From positions 1 to 44,282 of the forward strand of contig CALHQJ010000048.1 in assembly GCA_938036545.1 (NCBI GenBank): a stretch of DNA of 44,282 nt. The letters run 5' to 3'. Positions 8,390 to 16,851 of this stretch are shown piece by piece. The first letter of the stretch is position 1, and every line of letters starts with the position of its first letter. The notes under the pieces are model-generated. The model saw only the letters and a list, made by a program, of their open reading frames with translations. It did not search any database and was not told the DNA's origin. The stretch comes from an uncultured Clostridium sp. (GTDB taxonomy: Bacteria; Bacillota; Clostridia; Lachnospirales; Lachnospiraceae). Made by a program: the position numbers and the translations under genes.

Positions 8390-11300
8390 TTTGAAAAAAA
8401 TCCTTGTCATTGGTTCCGGCCCGATTGTCATTGGCCAGGCAGCCGAATTTGACTATGCAGGCACCCAGGCCTGTCTGGCTCTGAAAGAGGAAGGGTATGA
8501 GGTAGTGCTATGCAATTCCAATCCGGCAACGATTATGACTGATACGTCTATTGCAGATAAGGTATATATGGAACCGCTGACACTGGAATATGTGGCAAAA
8601 ATTGTCCGGCATGAGCGTCCGGATGCAATTGTTCCTGGAATTGGCGGTCAGACAGGCCTGAATCTGGCCATGCAGCTGGAAAAAAAGGGGATTCTGAAAG
8701 AGTGCCGTGCAGAACTTCTGGGAACCAGCAGCGAGAGTATTGAAAAAGCAGAAGACAGGGAACTGTTTAAAGAGCTGTGTGAAAGCCTGGGAGAACCTGT
8801 GCTCCCTTCTGCAGTAGCCAATACGGCTGAAGAAGCGGTAACAGCTGCCAGAGAGATTGGCTATCCGGTAGTGCTCCGTCCGGCATTTACCCTTGGCGGA
8901 ACCGGAGGTGGTTTTGCAGATGATGAACAGGAGTTTCTGGAACTGATTAAAAATGCCCTTTCTCTGTCGCCGGTGCATCAGGTGCTGATTGAGAAAAGCG
9001 TAAAAGGCTTTAAGGAAATCGAATACGAAGTGATCCGCGATGCCAATGACACAGCCATTACGGTCTGCAATATGGAAAATCTGGATCCGGTAGGAATCCA
9101 CACAGGCGATTCCATTGTAGTCTGCCCCTCTCAGACTCTGACCAACAAAGAGTACCAGATGCTGCGGGACAGCGCTTTGAAAATCATCAGGGCGCTGAAG
9201 ATTGAAGGCGGCTGTAATGTTCAGTTTGCACTGGATCCCAATTCCTTTCAGTATTACCTGATTGAGGTAAACCCCAGAGTATCCCGTTCTTCGGCGCTTG
9301 CGTCAAAGGCAAGCGGTTACCCCATTGCAAGAGTATCGGCAAAGATCAGCGTAGGAATGACATTGGATGAGATCATGCTGGTCAATACCCCTGCGTCCTT
9401 TGAACCTGCCCTAGATTACGTGGTAACCAAAATGCCTCGTTTTCCCTTTGATAAATTTACAGATGCCAATCAGAAACTGGGAACGCAGATGAAGGCAACC
9501 GGAGAAGTCATGAGTGTAGGAAGAACCTTTGAGGAAAGCCTGCTGAAAGCCGTCCGTTCTCTGGAAACCGGCGTCAGCCACCTGTATATGGAAAAATTTG
9601 AAAAACAGGACGCAGATGCTTTAATGGACTACATCCGAATCGGTACAGATGACAGAATTTTTGCCATTGCCCGTCTGCTGCGTCTGGGAGAATCCGTTTC
9701 CTCTATCCATAAGCAGACAGGGATTGATCCGTTTTTCCTGAATAAAATGAAACATATCACAGAGATAGAGCAGGAACTGAAGGCAGATATTGGAAACAGG
9801 GAATTATTGTATCAGGCGAAAAAAAACGGATTTTCCGACAGAGCGGTTGGAGAACTGTGGAATATGACGGAAGAAGACGTTTATGAGATGAGAAAAAAAT
9901 ACAGGATATTTCCGGTTTATAAAATGATCGATACCTGTGCATCTGAATTTGAAAGCTATGTTCCGTATTTTTATTCTACCTATGAAGACGAAAATGAATC
10001 CGTAATAGAAGAAAGAAAAAAGATTGTAGTGCTGGGTTCCGGTCCGATTCGGATTGGCCAGGGAGTAGAGTTTGACTATTCTACGGTACATGCAGTCAAG
10101 ACCATTAAGGAGGCCGGATATGAAGCAATTATTATTAATAACAATCCGGAAACCGTGTCTACAGATTACACCACGTCCGATAAGCTGTATTTTGAACCAT
10201 TGTGCGTGGAAGATGTGATGAATGTCATCGAGATGGAAAAACCAGACGGAGTAATTGCATCTCTGGGCGGCCAGACGGCCATCAATCTGGCAAAACCTCT
10301 GGAAGAGAGAGGGGTAAAACTGATCGGTACAGGCTGTGCAGCCATCGAGAAGGCGGAAAACAGAGATGCTTTTGAAAAACTGCTATTAGAACTTAACATT
10401 CCACAGCCGAAAGGACAGGCTGTCACTAATATAGAAGACGGAGTCAGGGCGGCAGAAGAGATTGGCTATCCGGTGCTGGTACGTCCAAGCTTTGTCCTTG
10501 GAGGAAGAGCCATGCAGATTGTGGCAAAGGAAGAACAGCTGCGCCATTATCTGAAAACAGCGGTAGAAATTGACGAGGACAAGCCGGTGCTGGTAGATAA
10601 ATACATCTGCGGCAAGGAAGTGGAAGTTGATGCAGTATGCGATGGAAGGGATGTATTTGTGCCTGGAATTATGGAACTGGTAGAAAGAACCGGTATCCAT
10701 TCCGGAGATTCTATCAGTGTATATCCTGCATTCAGCATTTCGGAAAAAGTAAAGGAAACCATTTTAGAGTATGCAAAAAAGCTGGGGCTGGGAATCGGCA
10801 TTGTGGGACTTTACAATATCCAGTTTATTGTTGATAAAAAGGATCAGGTCTATATTATCGAAGTAAATCCCCGTTCTTCCAGAACCGTTCCTTTTTTATC
10901 AAAAGCAACAGGTTATCCAATACCGGATATTGCAACAAAGGTGATTCTTGGAAAGACTCTGAAAGAACAGGGAATAGACGTCATCTATCCGAAAGAACGG
11001 ACAAAGTGGTACGTAAAAGCGCCTGCATTTTCTTTTTCAAAGCTGCAGGGGATGGATGCGTACCTCTCCCCTGAGATGAAGTCTACAGGAGAAGCCATCG
11101 GATATGATAAGAAGCTTCACAGGGCAATGTATAAGGCTATGATTGCATCAGGAATCCGTGTACAGAATTATGGAACGGTAATTGTAACCCTGGCAGACGA
11201 GGACAAGGAAGAAGCCATTCCGTTAATCCGCCGCTTTTATGATATGGGATTTAATATAGAAGCAACCTCCTTAACGGCAGAGACGCTGAAAAACCATGGA

Positions 11301-11558
11301 ATCCGTACAAAAGTCCTTGGAAAGCCATCGGAAGGAAGCAGGGAAATCCTGGATGCCATAGGCGCCGGATATGTCAGCTATGTAATTAATACCCGTGCGA
11401 TTCTCTCAGGCGTTCACTACGAAGACGGAACCGCTATCCGCAGTGCTGCGGCGCAGAATCATGTTACCATGTTTACGTCCCTGGATACCGTCAGAGTATT
11501 ATTGGATGTGCTGGAAGAAATCACGATTGGAATTTCTGAAATAACGGAGGAAGAGTGA
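8373..11558 (+). CDS. carB: Carbamoyl-phosphate synthase large subunit
   Basis: Makes carbamoyl phosphate from bicarbonate, two ATP and the ammonia channelled from CarA. It has 1061 residues with the expected duplication: two ATP-grasp halves, each opening with a related motif (VIGSGPIVIGQAAEFDYAG near residue 13; VLGSGPIRIGQGVEFDYS near residue 553), followed by a C-terminal MGS-type allosteric domain. Only one large subunit is present in the window and no pyr or arg genes flank it. The carB stop is followed by dapL after one base. Confidence 0.97.
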   Translation: MAKRTDLKKILVIGSGPIVIGQAAEFDYAGTQACLALKEEGYEVVLCNSNPATIMTDTSIADKVYMEPLTLEYVAKIVRHERPDAIVPGIGGQTGLNLAMQLEKKGILKECRAELLGTSSESIEKAEDRELFKELCESLGEPVLPSAVANTAEEAVTAAREIGYPVVLRPAFTLGGTGGGFADDEQEFLELIKNALSLSPVHQVLIEKSVKGFKEIEYEVIRDANDTAITVCNMENLDPVGIHTGDSIVVCPSQTLTNKEYQMLRDSALKIIRALKIEGGCNVQFALDPNSFQYYLIEVNPRVSRSSALASKASGYPIARVSAKISVGMTLDEIMLVNTPASFEPALDYVVTKMPRFPFDKFTDANQKLGTQMKATGEVMSVGRTFEESLLKAVRSLETGVSHLYMEKFEKQDADALMDYIRIGTDDRIFAIARLLRLGESVSSIHKQTGIDPFFLNKMKHITEIEQELKADIGNRELLYQAKKNGFSDRAVGELWNMTEEDVYEMRKKYRIFPVYKMIDTCASEFESYVPYFYSTYEDENESVIEERKKIVVLGSGPIRIGQGVEFDYSTVHAVKTIKEAGYEAIIINNNPETVSTDYTTSDKLYFEPLCVEDVMNVIEMEKPDGVIASLGGQTAINLAKPLEERGVKLIGTGCAAIEKAENRDAFEKLLLELNIPQPKGQAVTNIEDGVRAAEEIGYPVLVRPSFVLGGRAMQIVAKEEQLRHYLKTAVEIDEDKPVLVDKYICGKEVEVDAVCDGRDVFVPGIMELVERTGIHSGDSISVYPAFSISEKVKETILEYAKKLGLGIGIVGLYNIQFIVDKKDQVYIIEVNPRSSRTVPFLSKATGYPIPDIATKVILGKTLKEQGIDVIYPKERTKWYVKAPAFSFSKLQGMDAYLSPEMKSTGEAIGYDKKLHRAMYKAMIASGIRVQNYGTVIVTLADEDKEEAIPLIRRFYDMGFNIEATSLTAETLKNHGIRTKVLGKPSEGSREILDAIGAGYVSYVINTRAILSGVHYEDGTAIRSAAAQNHVTMFTSLDTVRVLLDVLEEITIGISEITEEE

Positions 11559-11559
11559 T

Positions 11560-12744
11560 ATGATACCAAATACAAATTACAGTAATTTAAAAGAATCGTA
11601 TCTGTTTTATCATATTGGCCAGAAAACAAACGCCTATCTGAAGCAGCATCCAGACACTCATCTGTACCGTATGGGCATTGGCGATGTCTCTCTGCCTCTC
11701 TGTGACGAAGTGATTAAAGCTCTCCACAAAGCGGTAGATGATCAGGGAGAAAAAAAGACATTTCATGGGTATATGCCGGAATGTGGAGATCCGGATCTGC
11801 GGACTGCCATAGCGGAATATTATAAAAACCGGAAGGTATCCCTTTCGCCAGAGGAAGTATTTATTTCCAGCGGAGCAAGCGATGAACTGGGAGACATTCT
11901 GGATTTGTTTGGAAGAGATAAGACGGTCCTGATCATGGAACCGGCTTATCCGGCTTATGTGGACGCTAATATCATAGCGGGAAATAAAATCATCCATCTG
12001 CCGTCAGGAGAAAAGGATGGATTTGTGCCGCTGCCAGATGAAAATACTATGGCTGATATTATCTATATCTGCTCTCCGAATAACCCTACAGGAGCGGTTT
12101 TTAACTGCCAACAGTTAAAAATCTGGGTGGATTATGCCAACAGAACAGATGCGGTTATTTTATTTGATGCCGCATATGAGGCATTTATTGAAGAGGAAGA
12201 AATTCCTCACAGTATTTTTGAAATAGAGGGTTCAGAAACCTGCGCAATTGAAATCTGTTCCTTGTCCAAAACAGCCGGTTTTACCGGAACCAGACTGGGC
12301 TATACAGTAATTCCCAAAGCGCTGGAACGCAGTGGGATGAATTTAAATGGCATGTGGGTGCGCAACCGTACTACAAAAACCAATGGTGTATCCTATATTA
12401 TCCAGAAGGGCGGGGCAGCTGTTTTTACAGAAGAAGGACAGCGGCAGATTCGCGAAAGAATACAGGTATATAAACAGAATGCAAAGGTACTGATGGAGGT
12501 TCTGGATAAGCTGGGAATCTGGTATTGCGGAGGGAAGAATGCTCCTTATATCTGGATGAAGTGCCCGGACGGAATGGGAAGCTGGGAGTTTTTCGACTAT
12601 CTGCTTCAGGAAATCCAGGTAGTGGGAACGCCGGGAGAAGGCTTTGGCACCTGCGGAGAAGGGTATTTCCGATTCTCGACCTTTGGTTCGCCAGAGGATA
12701 CGAAAGAGGCGGCTGGACGGCTTGCAGGGCTGCTGTCTAAATAA
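11560..12744 (+). CDS. dapL: LL-diaminopimelate aminotransferase
   Basis: A PLP-dependent fold-type I aminotransferase that converts tetrahydrodipicolinate directly to LL-diaminopimelate for lysine and peptidoglycan. It has 394 residues. GIGDVSLPL (39-47), CSPNNPTGAV (171-180) and SLSKTAGFTGTRLG (234-247, Schiff-base Lys237) are characteristic of DapL. The segment FISSGASDELGDI (101-113) differs from the FVSDGAK form I remember for better-known DapL enzymes, so a related substrate is conceivable. The ATG at 11560 has GGAGG nine bases upstream inside the carB end. It is the last gene of the operon. Confidence 0.88.
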   Translation: MIPNTNYSNLKESYLFYHIGQKTNAYLKQHPDTHLYRMGIGDVSLPLCDEVIKALHKAVDDQGEKKTFHGYMPECGDPDLRTAIAEYYKNRKVSLSPEEVFISSGASDELGDILDLFGRDKTVLIMEPAYPAYVDANIIAGNKIIHLPSGEKDGFVPLPDENTMADIIYICSPNNPTGAVFNCQQLKIWVDYANRTDAVILFDAAYEAFIEEEEIPHSIFEIEGSETCAIEICSLSKTAGFTGTRLGYTVIPKALERSGMNLNGMWVRNRTTKTNGVSYIIQKGGAAVFTEEGQRQIRERIQVYKQNAKVLMEVLDKLGIWYCGGKNAPYIWMKCPDGMGSWEFFDYLLQEIQVVGTPGEGFGTCGEGYFRFSTFGSPEDTKEAAGRLAGLLSK

Positions 12745-12766
12745 GAAAACGGAAAAACAGAAGAAC

Positions 12767-12812
12767 AGCAGGAAGGGGCTGTATGAGGATTATAGTACAG
12801 CCCGCTCCTGCT
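12767..12812. repeat. Strong inverted repeat after dapL
   Basis: AGCAGGA (12767-12773) pairs with TCCTGCT (12806-12812), and GGGCTGTA (12776-12783) pairs with TACAGCCC (12796-12803), separated by a small internal loop. There is no T-run downstream on the plus strand, so it is not a textbook intrinsic terminator. It probably still marks the operon end, as a pause, processing or Rho-assisted site. Confidence 0.5.
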
Positions 12813-12897
12813 ATGGGAAAAATTTCAGAACAAATATCATATTCATAATAACCAAAATTTATAGACTATTTTACATGAGAATCGTCTTTTTTACGAG

Positions 12898-12926
12898 TTG
12901 CATAAGACTAACTTGTGTGATACACT
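12898..12926 (+). promoter_or_regulatory. Promoter of the siderophore-uptake operon
   Basis: TTGCAT (12898-12903), a 17-nt spacer and TACACT (12921-12926) preceded by TG give a weak -35 with an extended -10. The spacer contains ACTAACTTGT (12907-12916), which recurs inverted at 12991-13000. That placement suits a repressor competing with RNA polymerase. Confidence 0.5.
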
Positions 12927-13011
12927 TTGTAGGTAACGCACGATATATGGATGCTTTTGCACCTCAGATACATGCGTTTTTATTTTCTATACAAGTTAGT
13001 TTAAGCTAACT
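12907..13011. promoter_or_regulatory. Candidate metal-regulator operator sites
   Basis: ACTAACTTGT at 12907-12916 and its exact reverse complement at 12991-13000 bracket the start region. The second copy is part of an 18-bp near-palindrome, AGTTAG-N6-CTAACT, at 12994-13011, four bases before the first ribosome site. TTAG/CTAA half sites resemble DtxR/IdeR-family operators of iron- or manganese-responsive repressors. The link to that family is inference from motif shape and from the iron genes downstream. Confidence 0.5.
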
Positions 13012-13029
13012 ACGAAAGGAGATGATTGC

Positions 13030-14070
13030 ATCAGACGATATCGTTCAACAATCTTACTGGCGGCTCTGTTGCTGGCCGTATCTGTCAGTTCCCTTTTTGT
13101 AGGGGTGATTGACATATCTCCAGGGGATCTTCTGACAGGAACTTCTCACCAGTGGGAGATATTTTTCGTATCCAGGCTGCCTCGTCTGCTGGCGGTTCTA
13201 TGCACTGGAGTTGGTATGAGCGTAGCGGGACTTATTATGCAGCAGCTGTGCAGCAACAAGTTTGTATCGCCTACAACCGGCGCAACGATTTCATCGGCAC
13301 AGCTGGGCATTCTGCTGGCACTGCTGTTTATGCCGGATTCTACCTTGTGGAGCCGCGCTGTATTTGCTTTTGTGTCAGCCGTTTTGGGTACCTGGCTCTT
13401 TGTCTGGTTTATTCAGCACATTCAGTTCAAGGATGTGGTGATGGTTCCGCTGGTTGGTATTATGTTTGGTAATGTGATAGGCGGGATTACCAGCTACCTG
13501 GCTTACAAATACGAGATGACCCAGGCGCTCTCTTCCTGGCTGGTGGGTCATTTTTCGCTGGTGTTGAAGGGAAGGTATGAGATTGTCTGGCTGACAGTTC
13601 CTCTGGTTATTCTGGCGTTTGTTTTTGCCAGCCATTTTAACATTGTAGGACTGGGAAAAGACTTTTCCAGGAACCTGGGAGTTCCGTACAATCTGGTGCT
13701 GTTTTTAGGGCTTACCATTGCAGCCATGATCACTGCCAGCATTGTGGTAGTGGTTGGATCCATTTCATACATTGGACTGATCGTTCCTAATGTGGTAGCC
13801 ATGTATAAGGGAGATAAGATCCGCGGTACACTGGTGGATACTGCTCTGTTTGGCGCTGTCTTTGTGCTGGTATGCGACATAATCGGACGGGTGGTGATCG
13901 TTCCCTATGAGCTCCCTATTGAACTGATCGTAGGGATTCTGGGAAGCCTGGTTTTTATTGCCCTGTTGTTTTACCGGCTCAGATATGGAAGAAAGGCCAT
14001 TCGTCTGGGCAGCGCAGGAGCAGGCTGCTGTTCTGCTATGCCAAATCTGAAAGGAGGTACTGAACAGTGA
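13030..14070 (+). CDS. yclN: Siderophore ABC transporter permease (YclN-like)
   Basis: A FecCD-family inner-membrane permease for ferric siderophore. The motif CGLIMQQ-like AGLIMQQLCSNKFVSPTTGA and the overall sequence resemble B. subtilis YclN (petrobactin uptake). Many hydrophobic membrane segments are visible. The first in-frame TTG is at 13069, but it would cut the first membrane helix in half. The frame stays open upstream to ATC at 13030, giving RRYRSTILLAALLLAVSV, and AAAGGAG (13015-13021) lies eight bases before that ATC. I therefore place the start at ATC 13030 (346 residues); this is unusual and uncertain. An ATG at 13022 is out of frame. It overlaps the next gene by 4 bp. Confidence 0.85.
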   Translation: MRRYRSTILLAALLLAVSVSSLFVGVIDISPGDLLTGTSHQWEIFFVSRLPRLLAVLCTGVGMSVAGLIMQQLCSNKFVSPTTGATISSAQLGILLALLFMPDSTLWSRAVFAFVSAVLGTWLFVWFIQHIQFKDVVMVPLVGIMFGNVIGGITSYLAYKYEMTQALSSWLVGHFSLVLKGRYEIVWLTVPLVILAFVFASHFNIVGLGKDFSRNLGVPYNLVLFLGLTIAAMITASIVVVVGSISYIGLIVPNVVAMYKGDKIRGTLVDTALFGAVFVLVCDIIGRVVIVPYELPIELIVGILGSLVFIALLFYRLRYGRKAIRLGSAGAGCCSAMPNLKGGTEQ

Positions 14071-15044
14071 ATACGGCTGCTATATGCGTTAACCGGCGCA
14101 AATTGCTGATTTTGACAGCGCTGGTACTATTCTGTGCGGCAGGCTATATGCTGGCAGAGGTAGATTTTTCCAATCAAAAGCTGTTTGCTTATGCACTGAA
14201 GATCCGTACCCCAAAGCTTATTGTCATGCTGATTACAGCCTTTTCCATTGGCGGAGCATCTATGGTATTTCAGACCATTATCAACAACACTATTGTGACA
14301 CCCTGCCTGTTGGGTATGAATTCCTTATATATCCTTATCCATACGGCAGTGGTATTCTTTCTGGGGTCGGCCAGCCTGGTGGCTGTCAATGCCAACCTGT
14401 CCTTTGCTGTGGATGTGGTGCTCATGGGCATTGCCGCTACTGTGATTTACAGCTGGATTTTCAAAAAAACCAACCACAATGTTCTGTACGTGCTTCTGGT
14501 GGGAACGGTACTGACCTCCTTTTTCGGCAGTATCCAGACTACGCTGACGCGGGTCATGGATCCCAACGAGTATGATGCCTTGCTGAATTCCCTGGTGGCC
14601 AGCTTCAGCAATATCAATTCCGAGATCATCATTTTTTCCGTGTTTCTTCTGGCAGGAGTTGTTTTTGCCCTGCGGAGAGAATTGGCTCTGCTGGACGTAC
14701 TGGCTCTGGGAAAGGAACAGGCCATCAATCTGGGGGTAGACTACGATCGCTGTATCCGCCGCCTTCTGCTGGGCGTGACCCTTTGTATCGCCGTGGCCAC
14801 CGCTATGGTGGGTCCTGTCTCGTTTTTGGGACTCATTATTGCGAACCTGTCCCGCCAGTTTTTAAAGACGTTCCGCCATACTCAGCTGGTACTGGGAGCA
14901 GCGTTGATGGGCATGATTGTGCTGGTGGGCGGTCAGCTTATCGTGGAGCATGTATATTCCTATTCGGTGCCGGTAAGCGTGTTTATTACCGTAGGCGGCG
15001 GCCTTTACTTCCTTTATTTACTTTTAACCAGAAAGAAGGTGTAA
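14067..15044 (+). CDS. yclO: Siderophore ABC transporter permease (YclO-like)
   Basis: The second FecCD-family permease, 325 residues, expected to pair with the preceding permease as a heterodimer across the membrane. About nine hydrophobic segments are visible, with the conserved VGPVSFLGLIIANLSR loop near residue 245 that contacts the ATPase. It starts at GTG 14067 overlapping the yclN stop (GTGA), with AAAGGAGG nine bases upstream. It ends at 15042-15044, where the ATPase reading frame begins. Confidence 0.9.
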   Translation: MNTAAICVNRRKLLILTALVLFCAAGYMLAEVDFSNQKLFAYALKIRTPKLIVMLITAFSIGGASMVFQTIINNTIVTPCLLGMNSLYILIHTAVVFFLGSASLVAVNANLSFAVDVVLMGIAATVIYSWIFKKTNHNVLYVLLVGTVLTSFFGSIQTTLTRVMDPNEYDALLNSLVASFSNINSEIIIFSVFLLAGVVFALRRELALLDVLALGKEQAINLGVDYDRCIRRLLLGVTLCIAVATAMVGPVSFLGLIIANLSRQFLKTFRHTQLVLGAALMGMIVLVGGQLIVEHVYSYSVPVSVFITVGGGLYFLYLLLTRKKV

Positions 15045-15799
15045 TTATAAACGTACAAGAACTTACTAAAAATTATGATGGGAAAACAGTAGTAGACAGC
15101 GTGTCTTTCGACATTCCTAAGGGAAAGGTAATCTCTTTTATCGGCCCTAATGGAGCGGGTAAGTCAACGGTGATGGGGATGATTTCCAGACTCATCGCTC
15201 ACGACAGCGGGCTGGTGGATTTTGAGGGTAAGGATATCGCCAAATGGAAAAGCAGGGAGCTTTCGAAACGTCTTGCCATCCTGACCCAGTCCAATAATAT
15301 TCAGATGAAGTTAACGGTACGGGAACTGGTAACATTTGGACGATTTCCTTATTCGGGCAGCAGGGTTACTCCAGAGGATCAGAAAATCATAGACAGGGCT
15401 ATTTCCTATATGGAACTGGAGGAGATTCAAAACCGCTTTATTGACGAACTGTCCGGAGGCCAGCGGCAGAGGGCGCTGATCGCCATGGTCATTGCCCAGG
15501 ATACGGAATACGTGCTTCTGGACGAGCCAACCAACAACCTGGATATCTATCATGCTGCCAATATGATGAAAACAGTCCGGCGCCTCTGCGATGAGTTAGG
15601 AAAGACTGTGATTTTAGTACTCCATGAGATCAATTATGCAGCATTCTATTCTGACTATATCTGCGCTTTTAAGGACGGAAAAATTGCCAGATTCGGCACT
15701 GTGGAGGAGGTGATGACAAAGGAAAATCTGTCCCAGATCTACCAGGTGGATTTTGAGATCCTGACTATTGCGGGAAAACCGTTATCTATCTACTATTAA
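15044..15799 (+). CDS. yclP: Siderophore ABC transporter ATPase (YclP-like)
   Basis: An ABC-type ATPase of about 251 residues driving ferric-siderophore import. Walker A GPNGAGKST, the Q-loop in AILTQSN, the signature LSGGQRQR, Walker B YVLLDEPTNNLD and the H-loop VLHEIN are all present. Homology starts at INVQELTKNYDGK, directly after the yclO stop. No ATG, GTG or TTG is available there in frame: the codons are ATT (15044) and ATA (15047). AAGAAGG at 15033-15039 is spaced well for ATA. I use ATT 15044 because it aligns with the YclP N-terminus I recall. In-frame codons further upstream belong to yclO in another frame. Confidence 0.85.
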   Translation: MINVQELTKNYDGKTVVDSVSFDIPKGKVISFIGPNGAGKSTVMGMISRLIAHDSGLVDFEGKDIAKWKSRELSKRLAILTQSNNIQMKLTVRELVTFGRFPYSGSRVTPEDQKIIDRAISYMELEEIQNRFIDELSGGQRQRALIAMVIAQDTEYVLLDEPTNNLDIYHAANMMKTVRRLCDELGKTVILVLHEINYAAFYSDYICAFKDGKIARFGTVEEVMTKENLSQIYQVDFEILTIAGKPLSIYY

Positions 15800-15849
15800 T
15801 CGTTATAAAACCATATTTTCAGTACTTTTTAGAAAAGGAGCAAATAGAA

Positions 15850-16851
15850 ATGAACATGAAAAAAATATTCTCTTTTGCAGTAACTGGTGTGATGGCTTTT
15901 AGCATTATGGCCTGCTCTGCACAGAACGGCAGCATCAGCAGCCAGACTGCCAACGTCCCACAAAATAACGAAACACCTGAATCTGTAATCATTACCAGTC
16001 TCAACGCCGGAAAGGAGGAGACAGAAGTGGAGGTGCCTTACGATCCTCAGCGCATTGTTATTCTGGATATGGCTTCTCTGGATATTCTGGACGCTCTGGG
16101 GATGGGGGACAGGGTAGTTGGCACTGCCGATATCAGTCTGGATTATCTGCAGAAGTATATCCATGACGGTATCGCCAATTTAGGTACCATAAAGGAAGCA
16201 GATTTGGAGGCTGTGATGGCCTGCGACCCCGATGTGATTTTTATCGGCGGCCGTCTGGCCTCCAGCTATGACGCTCTCAGTGAGATTGCGCCAGTGATCT
16301 ATCTGTCCACGGATACAGAACTGGGTGTTGTGGAGAGCGTGCGTAGGAATGCAGCCATAATTGCCTCATTATTTGGGATGGAGGACAAGGTAGATGGACT
16401 GATGGCTGATTTTGATGACCGAATTACTGCTTTGCAGGCTGTCTCTGAAGGGCAGACGGCCATCATAGGTCTGGTTACCAGCGGCAGCTTCAATGTGTTA
16501 GGCAATGACGGGCGCTGCTCCATGATTGGCAGGGAGATTGGCTTTGAAAATATCGGTGTGGATGCCAGCATTGATACTTCTACCCATGGCAATGAAGCTT
16601 CCTTTGAGTTCATTGCAGAGAAGTCTCCAGACTATATCTTTGTCATGGATCGCGACGCTGCCATCAACACCGATGGGGCAAAACTGGCCCAGGAAATCAT
16701 GGAGAATGAACTGGTGATGGGAACAGATGCCTACCGGAACGGACATCTCATTTATCTGGCTCATCCTGCTGTGTGGTATACTGCTGAGGGAGGAATTACT
16801 GCACTGGATCTTATGCTGCAGGATCTGGAGAATGAACTGCCTCGCAGCTAA
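15850..16851 (+). CDS. yclQ: Siderophore-binding lipoprotein (YclQ-like)
   Basis: The extracellular substrate-binding lipoprotein of the iron-siderophore ABC system, 333 residues. The start MNMKKIFSFAVTGVMAF is a lipoprotein signal, and the lipobox IMAC puts the lipidated Cys near residue 18. The mature part has the class III (FecB/TroA-like) layout: VEVPYDPQRIVILDMASLDILDALG, later DPDVIFIGGR, and a C-terminal WYTAEGG. AAAAGGAG lies about nine bases before the ATG. Which siderophore is bound cannot be read from the sequence. Its stop overlaps the trpA stop of the opposite strand by 4 bp. Confidence 0.9.
   Translation: MNMKKIFSFAVTGVMAFSIMACSAQNGSISSQTANVPQNNETPESVIITSLNAGKEETEVEVPYDPQRIVILDMASLDILDALGMGDRVVGTADISLDYLQKYIHDGIANLGTIKEADLEAVMACDPDVIFIGGRLASSYDALSEIAPVIYLSTDTELGVVESVRRNAAIIASLFGMEDKVDGLMADFDDRITALQAVSEGQTAIIGLVTSGSFNVLGNDGRCSMIGREIGFENIGVDASIDTSTHGNEASFEFIAEKSPDYIFVMDRDAAINTDGAKLAQEIMENELVMGTDAYRNGHLIYLAHPAVWYTAEGGITALDLMLQDLENELPRS

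Noticed and set aside
12767..12812. Intrinsic terminator after dapL
   Set aside because: The hairpin is strong but has no T-run on the plus strand, so I list it as an inverted repeat only.
13022..13102. ATG at 13022 with a good ribosome site as start of the first permease or of a leader peptide
   Set aside because: It is out of frame with the permease and stops after 26 codons; the product (MIASDDIVQQ...) has no leader-peptide features. It is noted only because it competes with the proposed ATC start.
14783..15043. Long N-terminal extension of the siderophore ATPase inside yclO
   Set aside because: The extra 87 residues are yclO read in another frame and have no ABC homology; the domain starts at INVQELTK.
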